Assembly: GCA_011605725.1 (NCBI GenBank)
Contig: JAAOZP010000017.1
Location: forward strand, 1 to 64,000
DNA: 64,000 bases
DNA from: Nitrososphaerota archaeon
Lineage (GTDB): Archaea > Thermoproteota > EX4484-205 > JAAOZP01
Direction: 5' to 3'
Shown here: positions 1 through 8,750 of the stretch, piece after piece
How positions within the stretch are numbered: the first letter of the stretch is position 1
Layout: each line of letters opens with the position of its first letter
Position numbers and translations under genes: made by a program
The notes under the pieces: generated by a model
The model's database searches: none
What the model was told of the DNA's origin: nothing
What the model saw: the letters and a program-made list of their open reading frames with translations, nothing else

Positions 1-19
1 AGATGTGTATAAGAGACAG
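1..19. other. Tn5/Nextera mosaic-end adapter remnant
   Basis: The first 19 bases, AGATGTGTATAAGAGACAG, are identical to the hyperactive Tn5 mosaic end used in Nextera libraries. This is not native DNA: it marks an untrimmed read end at the edge of the contig. The apparent GTG start at position 5 and the first five codons of the topoisomerase reading frame are adapter-derived. Confidence 0.97.
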
Positions 20-1015
20 CTCACTGGGAAGATGAAGTACATATGGGTTGGCGAAACCGCTCCCGTTAAGCAGGAGAGGGAGAGAATCAAGTTTGACATG
101 GCTATGAGCCTAGAGGATAATCTGGATAAGATAAGGCAACTTGTGAGGAGAGGCCTAGAATCTGAAGACGGGTTTGAAAGACAGGTTGCGACAGCAATCT
201 TCCTCATAGACCTGTTGAAGCTCAGGGTTGGCGATGAGAAGGATAAGGATGAGCTTGACACTAAAGGGGTTACAACCCTGACTAAGAAAAACGTTAAGAT
301 ACTTAGTGATGATACTGTCGAGTTCAATTTCCTAGGGAAGGCGGCTGTAAGGTTCCACCGTACAGTTAAGCTTCCCCCTGTTGTAGTTAGGAACCTTAAG
401 GAACTGATTGAAAAGACCCCTGGAAAAAGGCTTTTCCCAAAGCTTAGGTCAGAGCATGTTAACGAGTTTCTCTCAAAAGTCATGCCCGGCTTAACATCGA
501 AAATCTTCAGGACATACTATGCTTCGAAAGCAGTGTTTCAAAAACTCTACGAGTTTAAAACGCGCCCGGAGGATCCTGAGTATAAGAAGCTTTTCATAGC
601 TAAGCTGGCAAACCTTGAGGCGGCGAAGACTTTAAACCATAGGAGGACCCTGCCTAAGAACTGGGCTCAACGCCTTGAGAAACAGGTTGAAAGAGTTAGG
701 AAAGTCCTTGGTGAAATAGAGGAGCTTAAGAGGATTCTTAAGGAGAAGCCTACTAAAGCCCGTAGGAGGAGGCTGAAAAGGCTGAGGGAAAGGCTTCAAA
801 AAGAGAGGATTAGGCTTGAACTTATGAGGAGAACGAGAGACTACAATCTGAACACTAGCCTAAACAGCTACATAGATCCGAGAATATACTTGGAGTGGAG
901 TAGGAAAACCTCCTTCGACTGGAGCAAAATATACTCTAAGTCTCTGCAGAAGAAAATATCTTGGGCTCTCCAGACGCTTGAGCAGGAAACACCACCAGTT
1001 CAAGAGGAAACTTAA
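20..1015 (+). CDS. DNA topoisomerase IB, 5'-truncated
   Basis: C-terminal part of a eukaryote-type topoisomerase IB, which relaxes supercoils through a 3'-phosphotyrosyl intermediate. All five catalytic residues are recognisable by comparison with human Top1: Arg in LLKLRVG (about residue 74, counting from the artefactual GTG at 5), Lys in FLGKAAVRF (112), Arg in KIFRTYYAS (169), His in LNHRRTLPK (212) and Tyr in NSYIDPR (289). A basic coiled-coil linker (about 225-275) lies between the core and the C-terminal domain. The true N-terminus is missing because the contig begins with adapter sequence; family members are usually well over 500 residues, so roughly 200 are absent. In archaea the enzyme is mainly known from Thaumarchaeota-like lineages. 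Confidence 0.93.
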   Translation, partial: LTGKMKYIWVGETAPVKQERERIKFDMAMSLEDNLDKIRQLVRRGLESEDGFERQVATAIFLIDLLKLRVGDEKDKDELDTKGVTTLTKKNVKILSDDTVEFNFLGKAAVRFHRTVKLPPVVVRNLKELIEKTPGKRLFPKLRSEHVNEFLSKVMPGLTSKIFRTYYASKAVFQKLYEFKTRPEDPEYKKLFIAKLANLEAAKTLNHRRTLPKNWAQRLEKQVERVRKVLGEIEELKRILKEKPTKARRRRLKRLRERLQKERIRLELMRRTRDYNLNTSLNSYIDPRIYLEWSRKTSFDWSKIYSKSLQKKISWALQTLEQETPPVQEET

Positions 1016-1132
1016 AATTCTGGAAGTGGAGGACACTGGTGCAGGCAGGAGCTTGAGCCTCGAACACGCGTCCAAGCATTAGGCTGAACACCCTTACCCA
1101 ACGCGGGGGAACACGGTGTTTCGACGTTTTAC

Positions 1133-2083
1133 TCAGGGGACTATAACCCCCTTTATATAGTCTAACGGTTTCTTCGACGCGTATTCGAAAGCCCTCTGAA
1201 TATCGTTGAGACTCCACTTGTGAGTAATAAGCTTCTCAAGATTAAAAACTCCTCTCGAAAGCATTCTTACAGCCATTTTAAAGTTCTCAATCATGTCTTC
1301 CGCTCTCGCTGGGCTCGTCATTATTACTTCCAATCCTTTCGAATCCCACTCCCTCAGGTCTACTGAAACCGGGTTAGGATGATAGCTGAATATTGCCAGC
1401 CTACCTTTCTGTCTCACTAGTCTGGTTGCCAACCCAACTCCGGCTGGGTTTCCAGTAGCCTCGATCACCGTGTCAAACCCTTTACCCTCTGTAATAGCAA
1501 GGGTTTCCTCGACAACATCCCTCTCCTTCGGATTCAAAGCAATGTTCACCCCATAGTTTTCAGCGAGCCTAAGCCTCTCATTATTCACGTCGACACCGAC
1601 TAAGTTTTCTAAACCCAGCCGGCTTAACGCTTGAACGAGAAGCAGCCCCATAAAGCCTGTGCCGACAACCGCAACATTGTCGCCGAGCCTCGGGTTGACG
1701 AGCCGCACAGCGTTAACTACGCAGGCAAGCGGCTCCCCTATCGCATATTCAAAAGGAGTATCCTTCGGTATTTTTTCCACCTGGCTCTCATCCACTAAGA
1801 CGAAGTCTGAGAAACCAGGGCCTCCTAACGCGGTGACACGGTCTCCCTTTGAAAACCGGGTTACTTTAGCACCGACTTCAACAACCTCCCCAGCGGGCTC
1901 GTGGCCTAGCGGGGAGGGTGGTTTAAACCAAACCGGGTATCCTGAGAAACCGTAAAGGTCTCCGGTGCATATGCCGCAGGCCTTAACTTTCACCAGCACA
2001 TCCTTCTCACCCAAGCGGGGGATTTCCTCCTCAACCAGCTCTATTCTCCCTTTTTCAACAAGGATTGCAACCCTTCTCCTCAT
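1133..2083 (-). CDS. Zinc-type medium-chain alcohol/polyol dehydrogenase (no structural zinc lobe)
   Basis: MDR-superfamily NAD(P)-dependent dehydrogenase of 316 residues. The N-terminal GroES-like domain carries the catalytic-zinc Cys in KACGICTGD and GHEPAGEVVEVG; the Rossmann motif VGTGFMG follows near residue 140. The four-cysteine structural-zinc loop of the neighbouring paralogue is absent, which explains the shorter length. The start is the ATG at 2083. It lies beside a second MDR enzyme on the same strand and near glycosidase and Gfo/Idh genes, suggesting oxidation of a sugar or polyol. The substrate cannot be read from the sequence. Confidence 0.85.
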   Translation of the reverse strand: MRRRVAILVEKGRIELVEEEIPRLGEKDVLVKVKACGICTGDLYGFSGYPVWFKPPSPLGHEPAGEVVEVGAKVTRFSKGDRVTALGGPGFSDFVLVDESQVEKIPKDTPFEYAIGEPLACVVNAVRLVNPRLGDNVAVVGTGFMGLLLVQALSRLGLENLVGVDVNNERLRLAENYGVNIALNPKERDVVEETLAITEGKGFDTVIEATGNPAGVGLATRLVRQKGRLAIFSYHPNPVSVDLREWDSKGLEVIMTSPARAEDMIENFKMAVRMLSRGVFNLEKLITHKWSLNDIQRAFEYASKKPLDYIKGVIVP

Positions 2084-2164
2084 GGTATGCAGGCTTTTTA
2101 AAAAAATAAAAGCTTTTTAACGCTTACTGGCTTGCGCTTCCCGCGTCACTCAAGCTCAATTGGC

Positions 2165-3187
2165 TCAAGGTTTTATCAGAACCTTTATCGCCCGCTTCCT
2201 CCGACTAGCTAGGCCGTTGAAAACCTCAACTATCTCGTCAAGCCCGTGAATATGCGTTATTAATGGTTTAAGCCTCAGCCTCCCTGAGGACGCGATGTTA
2301 ACAGCCCTTTGAAAAGTGTATGGGCTACGGTAGGAGGCGAATATGGATATTTCCTTATCGTATATTTCGAACGGTTTAACATGCCATACATCGTTCTCCG
2401 GGGCAACGCCGAAGATTAGCAGCCTGCCTCCCCTCCTGGTTAATCTAAACGCTTCTTCCACGGCCGAGGAGCTTCCGACGCACTCTATTGAAACATCAGC
2501 CCCCACTCCTTCAGTAGCCTCAAGAACAGCCTTCTCAGGATCCTCTTTCCCAATATTCACAACACGGGTTGCTCCAAGCTCCTCCGCAAGCCTAAGCCTC
2601 TCCTCGACCAAGTCTAAAGCAATGATGCTCGCCGCACCATAGTGTTTAACCATTTGAATCATGAGCAGGCCAATCGGCCCGGCTCCAACAATCGCAACAT
2701 TGCTCGCAACCGGGATCTTAACGTTGTCAAGCCCCCTGATTACGCATGCTAAGGGCTCGATTAAGGCAGCTTCCTCAAGCGTCATCCCGCTGGGAACCCT
2801 GTACACGTTTCTCTCAGGAGCCTTAACGTACTCGGCGAAGGCGCCGTCAACCGTAACACCTATCGCCTGAATGTTTTCGCAGAAAAAGTTTCTCTCGCTC
2901 ATCCGGCAGTATTTGCATTTCCCGCAAAGGATGTTTGGCTCCGCGACAACACGGTCCCCAGTTCTAACAGTGTTTACTCTAGAGCCTGTTTGAATCACAG
3001 TGCCTGAAAACTCGTGTCCCAGGACTATGGGAGGGTTAACCTTCCACTCTCCCTTGTAGAAATGCAGGTCGGTGCCGCATACTCCGCAGGCGCCAACCTT
3101 TATCAAAACCTCGTCTTCAGATATTTTTGGAACATCCTTCTCGATTAGCCTTAAGTCTCCTTCTCCGAATAGGCATGCAGCCTTCAT
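2165..3187 (-). CDS. Zinc-dependent medium-chain dehydrogenase (threonine/sorbitol dehydrogenase-like)
   Basis: Full-length 340-residue MDR dehydrogenase. Visible are the catalytic-zinc site (GACGVCGTDLHF, then GHEFSG), the structural zinc loop C-GKCKYC-RMSERNFFC, and the NAD-binding motif VGAGPIG. I chose the ATG at 3187, not the longer upstream extension, because a TATA element (3211-3217) lies 27 bp before it and MKAACLFG is a normal MDR N-terminus. It probably oxidises a polyol or amino-alcohol such as L-threonine or sorbitol. It is divergently transcribed from the GH1 glycosidase across about 175 bp. Confidence 0.88.
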   Translation of the reverse strand: MKAACLFGEGDLRLIEKDVPKISEDEVLIKVGACGVCGTDLHFYKGEWKVNPPIVLGHEFSGTVIQTGSRVNTVRTGDRVVAEPNILCGKCKYCRMSERNFFCENIQAIGVTVDGAFAEYVKAPERNVYRVPSGMTLEEAALIEPLACVIRGLDNVKIPVASNVAIVGAGPIGLLMIQMVKHYGAASIIALDLVEERLRLAEELGATRVVNIGKEDPEKAVLEATEGVGADVSIECVGSSSAVEEAFRLTRRGGRLLIFGVAPENDVWHVKPFEIYDKEISIFASYRSPYTFQRAVNIASSGRLRLKPLITHIHGLDEIVEVFNGLASRRKRAIKVLIKP

Positions 3188-3210
3188 GGCGGATTCTACG
3201 CAACCACAGC

Positions 3211-3217
3211 ATATAAG
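3211..3217 (-). promoter_or_regulatory. TATA box of the MDR dehydrogenase
   Basis: The minus strand reads CTTATAT about 27 bp before the ATG at 3187, the spacing expected for a leaderless archaeal transcript. Confidence 0.6.
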
Positions 3218-3330
3218 GGTTATGGGTTTCAAAGTGTTTTCGGAGCTTTTTCCCGCAGCTTTACCCCCATTTTTTGGAAGCATCTGGAAAAGTTGACTGT
3301 CGGAAACTGGTTTTCGACAAACCAATAAAC

Positions 3331-3340
3331 TTTTATAATT
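3331..3340 (+). promoter_or_regulatory. TATA box of the GH1 glycosidase
   Basis: TTTTATAATT is centred about 27 bp before the ATG at 3363, arguing for a leaderless mRNA and against the in-frame TTG at 3339, which lies inside the box itself. A TTTTCGACAAAC sequence sits immediately upstream. Confidence 0.65.
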
Positions 3341-3362
3341 GAAAAGCATTAGGATCTTCAAG

Positions 3363-4852
3363 ATGAACAGGTTCCCGAAAAGATTCATGTGGGGAATATC
3401 CATGGCTGCCTTCCAATACGAAATGGGTGGTTCTAAAGAGTCTGTTGACCCGAATAGCGATTGGTATGTTTGGCTACACGACGAGAAAAACATAGAGTCC
3501 AAGATTGTAAGCGGAGACCTGCCTGAGAACGGACCTGGCTACTGGGACCTCTACGAGATCGACCACGGCTGGGCTGAGTGGATGGGTCTCAACACTTGGC
3601 GCATGAACCCTGAGTGGAGCAGAATTTTCCCCAGGTCTACTCGCGAAGTAAAGGTTTCAGTGGATTCAGACGGCGAAGGAGTTAAGGAAGTGGAAATCAC
3701 TGAGCAAAGCCTTAGAAAGCTGGATGGTCTCGCCAACAAGCAGGCTGTTAAACACTATGGGAAGATTTTCCGAGACTTGAAGGAGAGAGGGATGAAACTA
3801 ATACTAAACCTTTATCATTGGCCGCTCCCAACATGGATCCATAACCCGATAGTGGTGAGGAATACTGGTCTTAAAGAAGGGCCGAGAGGATGGTTTGACG
3901 AAGAAACTGTTGTAGAGTTTGCGAAGTTCGCAGCCTACATAGCCTGGAAGTTCCACGACACTGTAGACATGTGGAGCACGTTGAACGAGCCGAATGTCAC
4001 GTGGAGCATAGGATACTTAGGCGGCAATTTTCCACCAGGCTTGATGGATGTGAAAGCTGTTGAAAGAGTTTCTTTCAACCTTGTTCAGGCGCATGCTAGA
4101 GCATACGACCAGATAAAAAGGATTGTTGGGAGAAGGGCGAGGGTTGGGGTAATCTACGCCACGAGCCCTGCTGAGCCCCTTACAGACTCGGATGAAGACA
4201 GGAAGGCTGCTGAAGCATGCGACGAGTATTCGACGAAATGGTTTTTCAGAGCCGTGGTCAACGGAGTTTTAAAAAGAGGCTCAGCGATGGGGGAAGAGGT
4301 TAAAAGGAGGGATTTGGGGAACAGGGTTGACTGGATAGGAGTCAACTATTATACGAGGAATGTTGTTAAGCATACTGATAATCCTCCTTACTTTAAGGCT
4401 GAGAGTAATTACGGTTTCGCCTGCCAGCCGGGCTCCATGTCTGCAGCTGGAAGACCTACTACGGAAACAGGTTGGGAAATATATCCTGAAGGAATAAGGA
4501 AGGCTTTGAACATCTACAGGGAGTATGAGAAGCCGCTCATAGTGGCGGAGAACGGTGTTGCAGACTCTAGAGACAGACACCGGACATGGTTCCTCGTCTC
4601 CCATCTACACAACCTTTTGAAAACCATTAGGGAGGACGGTTTAAACGTATCGGCTACTTGCACTGGAGCCTGATAGACAACTTGGAGTGGGCTTCAGGCT
4701 TCAGCAAGAGATTCGGCCTCATATACGTCGATATGAATACTAAGAGGAGACATCCTAGGCCGAGCGCCTATGTTTACCGCGACATCGTCGTGAGCAACGC
4801 GATACCCGAGTACCTGTCTGAATACGCTCAATACCCTAACATTCTGGTTTAA
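3363..4852 (+). CDS. GH1 beta-glycosidase (LacS-like), interrupted by a -1 frameshift near 4648
   Basis: Glycoside hydrolase family 1 retaining beta-glycosidase, resembling Sulfolobus LacS (beta-glucosidase/galactosidase). The first frame runs 3363-4673 and contains the acid/base Glu in STLNEPN (residue 209) and the nucleophile in IVAENG (residue 396). It then reads out of frame into a stop. The next frame, to 4852, holds the required C-terminus ([17 protein letters not shown], then RPSAYVYR). One missing base at about 4647-4651 (AACGTATCGGC, expected AACGTAATCGGC) would restore Asn-Val-Ile-Gly-Tyr-Leu-His-Trp. No slippery heptamer is visible, so an assembly indel or recent pseudogenisation is likelier than programmed frameshifting. 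The 3' end overlaps the convergent DUF998 gene by 17 nt. Confidence 0.88.
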
Positions 4853-5456
4853 CAGGGTTCCCAGCCTTCTTAAAACCCCTTAGCGAAACCATTATCAGCC
4901 ACGCTGAGGCTGCTAGCGAGGCAATGGTCTCCTGTATTGCGACGCCCCGCCAGGGCCACTTAACCATCCAGACGATTATTGAGGCTGAGCCGAGTAGGAA
5001 GGCGGCTGCACCCGTCTTTGGCGAGCCCAAGTACCTGGAGCAGAAGCCGTAGGCAAGCATCACAAGTATTATCGAGACGAAGAATATTTCCGACACTAAC
5101 CCGTGTATTCTGCCAGCGTCCTCCGGGAAGAAGCCGATGAGCGCAAGGTCGAAGCCGGCTATCGTAAGCAGGATGGACCAGCAGAGATACTTCCATGAGC
5201 AGTGCTTCACCGATATTAACATGCCGAAAAACGCTGCGAGAAAACCTGAGGAAACAAGGCCGAGATTGTAAAGGTTGGCGACCCAGCCGTTTCGAGCGAT
5301 ATTTCCCAGGTCGCTTAAAGCATTGTTATACGGGTTGAACCAGGGTGAAAGCATTATTGAAGCAGCTATGAAAGGATATGCTGCTAAAGCGCTTAAAAAC
5401 CCTAGGAACCTATAGGCCTTCGTCATCTTCCCGCCACAGTATTCACACTTGGACAT
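4836..5456 (-). CDS. DUF998 family membrane protein
   Basis: A polytopic membrane protein of 206 residues with about six hydrophobic segments. The segment [10 protein letters not shown] is the family hallmark of DUF998, whose function is unknown. The N-terminus has a CEYC pair that could be half of a zinc-ribbon. The ATG at 5456 was chosen because a TATA-like AAGATATTTT at 5481-5490 lies about 29 bp before it; the longer frame upstream is basic and unlike the family. Convergent with and slightly overlapping the GH1 gene. Confidence 0.75.
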   Translation of the reverse strand: MSKCEYCGGKMTKAYRFLGFLSALAAYPFIAASIMLSPWFNPYNNALSDLGNIARNGWVANLYNLGLVSSGFLAAFFGMLISVKHCSWKYLCWSILLTIAGFDLALIGFFPEDAGRIHGLVSEIFFVSIILVMLAYGFCSRYLGSPKTGAAAFLLGSASIIVWMVKWPWRGVAIQETIASLAASAWLIMVSLRGFKKAGNPVKPEC

Positions 5457-5606
5457 GTTTTTTAAAGAAACCTGGTGGTAAAAATATCTTTTCATCATTT
5501 TAGCGCACGCCATATTGCTGTGCTTATTCACCGAGGCAGCGTTATCACCTCTCCCGCTAAGCACTTGCAGCTTCGCCAACAACCGATTCACAGAATGTCA
5601 TAATCC

Positions 5607-5616
5607 ATAAATATAT
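5607..5616 (+). promoter_or_regulatory. TATA box of the Gfo/Idh/MocA operon
   Basis: ATAAATATAT lies about 27 bp before the ATG at 5638, consistent with a leaderless transcript heading the three-gene dehydrogenase run. Confidence 0.6.
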
Positions 5617-5637
5617 CCTGCAATACTTGATTTTTCT

Positions 5638-6675
5638 ATGAGTAGGTTGAGGATTGGACTTATAGGGGCTGGAAGCATAGGGAGGATACACGCGTCCAGT
5701 GTAAAGTCTATTGAGGATGCTGAGCTTTCAGCAATAGTTGACGTAAGGCTTGAAAGAGCCAAGGCGCTGGCTGAGGAGCATGGTGTTAACAAGGTTTACA
5801 AGGATTATGTGGAGATGCTTGACAGGGAGCAGCCGGATGCTGTAATCATCGCTACGCCCAACTATCTGCATGCGAAGATGACTATAGACGCGCTGGCTAG
5901 GGGCGTGCATGTCTTCTGCGAGAAACCAATGGCTATGAATGCTGAAGAGGCGGAGAAAATGCTCAGGGCGAGGAACAAGTCTGGAAGAATATTGATGCTC
6001 GGCATGTGTCAGAGATTCAGGAATGATTCTAAGGCGATTAGAAACCTGGTTCTAAAGGGTGAGCTTGGCGATGTTTACTTCACGAAGATAACGCTGCTTA
6101 GGAGGGCCGGCATACCTGGAATGGGCAGCTGGTTCACCACTAAGGCTTTTTCAGGAGGAGGGCCCCTGATAGACCTTGGGCCACACGTGCTGGATCTTGC
6201 TCTCTGGTTGCAGGGTTTCCCTAAGCCTGTTTCAGCTAAAGGATATACTTTCTCAAAGCTCGGGACGCAGAACAAGTGTCTTGGAGGATGGGGAATACCT
6301 GAGCCCGGAGGCCCCTTCGACGTGGAGGATCTTGCAGTCGCCCTCATAAGGCTGGAAGGAGGCGGAGTCATGTATCTTGAGACAAGCTGGGCTCTTTACA
6401 CTAAAGAAGATACTTTCAACATAATACTGTCGGGAGACAAGGCTGGAGCCTCGCTTATGCCACCATGCAAGTTTACTGAGACTGACGGCAAATGGGTTGA
6501 GACCAGGATAGAGTGTCAAGAGGTAAACGTGTACTTGGAGGAGATGAAGCATTTCGTAGAATGTGTAAAGAAAAATACGAGTCCCGACCCATTGCCTGAG
6601 CACGGCGTCATGGTTATGAGGCTCATAGACGCGATCTATAGGTCAGCCAACACCGGTAACGAGGAAAAAGTTTAG
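5638..6675 (+). CDS. Gfo/Idh/MocA family oxidoreductase 1
   Basis: NAD(P)-dependent sugar or inositol dehydrogenase family protein, 345 residues. The N-terminal Rossmann motif is GLIGAGSIGRIHA; the family signature CEKPMAMN supplies the catalytic Lys, and a GGGPLIDLGPHVLDL helix follows in the C-terminal alpha/beta domain. First of three tandem paralogues: its stop TAG overlaps the GTG start of the second by one base. Probable role: reversible oxidation of a sugar, sugar acid or cyclitol in the glycoside-degrading region. Substrate unknown. Confidence 0.9.
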   Translation: MSRLRIGLIGAGSIGRIHASSVKSIEDAELSAIVDVRLERAKALAEEHGVNKVYKDYVEMLDREQPDAVIIATPNYLHAKMTIDALARGVHVFCEKPMAMNAEEAEKMLRARNKSGRILMLGMCQRFRNDSKAIRNLVLKGELGDVYFTKITLLRRAGIPGMGSWFTTKAFSGGGPLIDLGPHVLDLALWLQGFPKPVSAKGYTFSKLGTQNKCLGGWGIPEPGGPFDVEDLAVALIRLEGGGVMYLETSWALYTKEDTFNIILSGDKAGASLMPPCKFTETDGKWVETRIECQEVNVYLEEMKHFVECVKKNTSPDPLPEHGVMVMRLIDAIYRSANTGNEEKV

Positions 6676-7715
6676 TGGGCGAGGAACTGTTTAAAATGAG
6701 TGGTGGAGAGACTGGTGTCTGCCTGGTTGGATGCGGCTTCATAGGGTTAACGCATGCTGAGAGATGGAGACGGATCCCAGGGGTTAGGCTTGTCGCTTGC
6801 GTCGACCTTGAGAAGGAACGGGCCGAGTTTTTCCGGGAGAAATACGGTTTTCAAGAGAGCGGGAACGATTTAGACCGTTTCATAAGCCTAGATAAGGTAG
6901 ATATTGTAGACGTGTGCACCCCGACTTACACGCATAAGGATATTGTGCTCAAATGTCTAGAGCACGGTAAGCACGTGATTGTTGAGAAACCGATTTCGCT
7001 GAAACTATCCGACGCGAAGGAGATGATTCAAAAAGCTGAGAGAAGCGGGCTTAAGCTTATGGTTGCGCACGTGCTCAGGTTTTGGGGGGAATACGTTTTA
7101 GCCAAGAGGCTGATAACGGATGGTGCAATAGGCGAGCCTTCAGTGGCGAGAGCCTACAGGCAGTCGCCCTTTCCAAGCTGGGCTTGGGAAAACTGGCATG
7201 ACTATTTGAACAAGGGAGGCGGGGTTTTCGTAGACATGAGCATACATGATGTTGACTTCCTTAGATGGTGTTTAGGCGAGGTTGAAGAGGTTTACGCTCA
7301 GGGGGGAACATACGTCAGGAGGAACGCTTCCTCGCATGACTATACTCACGCCCTGTTGAAATTCAGGAACGGGGCAATAGCGTATGTTGAGGGCAGCTGG
7401 ATAATGCCTGAAGACTATCCGTTCACGACTTTCCTTGAGGTTGCTGGAGCAAGAGGAATACTGCAGGTTGACAACCAGTCTACCGCATCGGTCTCGCTGC
7501 ACTCGAGCGGAAAGGTTGAAAGGTTCACTCCCTTTGAGAGGGACGGCTACTACCTTGAGCTTCAAGCCTTCTTGGACTCTGTGATAAGAGACACTCCTCC
7601 ACCAGTGAGCGGAGAAGAGGGTTTAAGAAGTCTTGAAGTCGTGCTCGCCGCTTTAAAATCCGTCTTAACCAGGGAGCCTGTGAAACTACCTCTGGAGGCT
7701 GATGTGATTGGGTAA
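6675..7715 (+). CDS. Gfo/Idh/MocA family oxidoreductase 2
   Basis: Second of three paralogues, 346 residues. It has GCGFIGLTHAERW (dinucleotide-binding loop), VEKPISLKL (catalytic Lys) and GGVFVDMSIHDVDFLRW with the usual active-site His. The GTG at 6675 overlaps the previous stop (TAGTG); an in-frame ATG at 6696 is an alternative that would lose seven residues. It overlaps the third gene by 8 nt, indicating translational coupling. Confidence 0.9.
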   Translation: MGEELFKMSGGETGVCLVGCGFIGLTHAERWRRIPGVRLVACVDLEKERAEFFREKYGFQESGNDLDRFISLDKVDIVDVCTPTYTHKDIVLKCLEHGKHVIVEKPISLKLSDAKEMIQKAERSGLKLMVAHVLRFWGEYVLAKRLITDGAIGEPSVARAYRQSPFPSWAWENWHDYLNKGGGVFVDMSIHDVDFLRWCLGEVEEVYAQGGTYVRRNASSHDYTHALLKFRNGAIAYVEGSWIMPEDYPFTTFLEVAGARGILQVDNQSTASVSLHSSGKVERFTPFERDGYYLELQAFLDSVIRDTPPPVSGEEGLRSLEVVLAALKSVLTREPVKLPLEADVIG

Positions 7716-8709
7716 AATCAGGTTCGCCATATTATCTTTCGCGCACATCCATGCTTGGAGCTATGCTAGAGTTTTAAGAGAGATTCCGGAAACAGAGCTG
7801 GTAGCGATATACGACGATTCCCCTGAAAGACTTAGAAGGGCGGGCGAAACCTACGGTGTTAAAAAGCTTTACAACGACGTTGAGAAACTTTTTCAAGCGA
7901 ACGAGGTTGATGCTGTAATAATAGCTTCTGAAAACTCGAAGCATCATGCGCTCGCGCTGGCCGCGGCTGAGGCTGGGAAACACATGATTGTTGAGAAACC
8001 GATTGCGACAAGCCTGCGAGACGCTGACGAAATGGTGTTGAAAGCGGAGAAGAAGAGAGTTAAGCTTCAAGTAGCTTTCGTAATGAGGTATCACGATTCA
8101 GCTGTAAAAGCTAGAGAGATTATTCTTTCAGGAGCCATAGGTAGGGTGATAGCGATAACCGCGACAAACCACGGGAAGTACCCAGGCCTATGGTTTGGAG
8201 ACCCCGTGTTAGCAGGTGGAGGAGCCATAATGGATCACACTGTACACGTTGCGGACTTGACGAGATGGTATACTGGAGACGAGTTTTCAAGAGTCTTCTG
8301 CCGTGTTGGGAGAAACATTAGGAGGGAGCTTAAGGTGGAGGATAATGCTCTCCTAATGTGCGAAACCAGAGGCGGGGTTAAGGTGAGCATAGACTGCAGC
8401 TGGTCTAGGCCCGACACATACCCTGTCTGGGGAGATGTTTACACCGGAGTGTTTGGAGAGAAGGGCTACCTGGTTCTTGACGCTTTCAAGTCAAACGTTT
8501 CACTCGTAGAATCAGGCTCACCTATGACCTACCAGTATTACGGTCCAGATGCTGACAGAAACATGATTCTTGACTTCTTGAACGTGATCAAGACAGACGG
8601 TAAGCCGCGTGCCTCTGGACACGACGGGAAGCAGGCTTTAGAAGTAGCGCTAGCAGCATACGAGTCGTCTAGAAGCGGTAAACCAGTCTCCCTGCCGATT
8701 AAAGAATAG
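7708..8709 (+). CDS. Gfo/Idh/MocA family oxidoreductase 3
   Basis: Third tandem paralogue, 333 residues, starting at TTG 7708 inside the end of the preceding gene. It retains VEKPIATS with the catalytic Lys and GGAIMDHTVHVADLTRW. The expected glycine-rich nucleotide loop is degenerate (AILSFAHIHAW rather than GxGxxG), which may alter cofactor binding or mean bound, non-exchanging NAD. It divides clearly from its two neighbours and so probably acts on a different intermediate of the same pathway. Confidence 0.88.
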   Translation: MGKIRFAILSFAHIHAWSYARVLREIPETELVAIYDDSPERLRRAGETYGVKKLYNDVEKLFQANEVDAVIIASENSKHHALALAAAEAGKHMIVEKPIATSLRDADEMVLKAEKKRVKLQVAFVMRYHDSAVKAREIILSGAIGRVIAITATNHGKYPGLWFGDPVLAGGGAIMDHTVHVADLTRWYTGDEFSRVFCRVGRNIRRELKVEDNALLMCETRGGVKVSIDCSWSRPDTYPVWGDVYTGVFGEKGYLVLDAFKSNVSLVESGSPMTYQYYGPDADRNMILDFLNVIKTDGKPRASGHDGKQALEVALAAYESSRSGKPVSLPIKE

Positions 8710-8750
8710 GAAGGCGACAGCGTCCTACACCCGCTTATGCTTGCGAGAGA

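Noticed and set aside
1016..1132. Possible tRNA or small RNA in the GC-rich spacer
   Set aside because: No TPsiC-like GGTTCRAATCC or acceptor stem could be aligned; only incidental palindromic fragments.
936..1217. Minus-strand open frame between topoisomerase IB and the MDR gene
   Set aside because: It overlaps the end of both genes in other frames and has no recognisable motif or ribosome binding site; a shadow frame.
4640..4660. Programmed -1 frameshifting in the GH1 gene
   Set aside because: No X XXY YYZ slippery heptamer or downstream pseudoknot is visible; a one-base indel explains it more simply.
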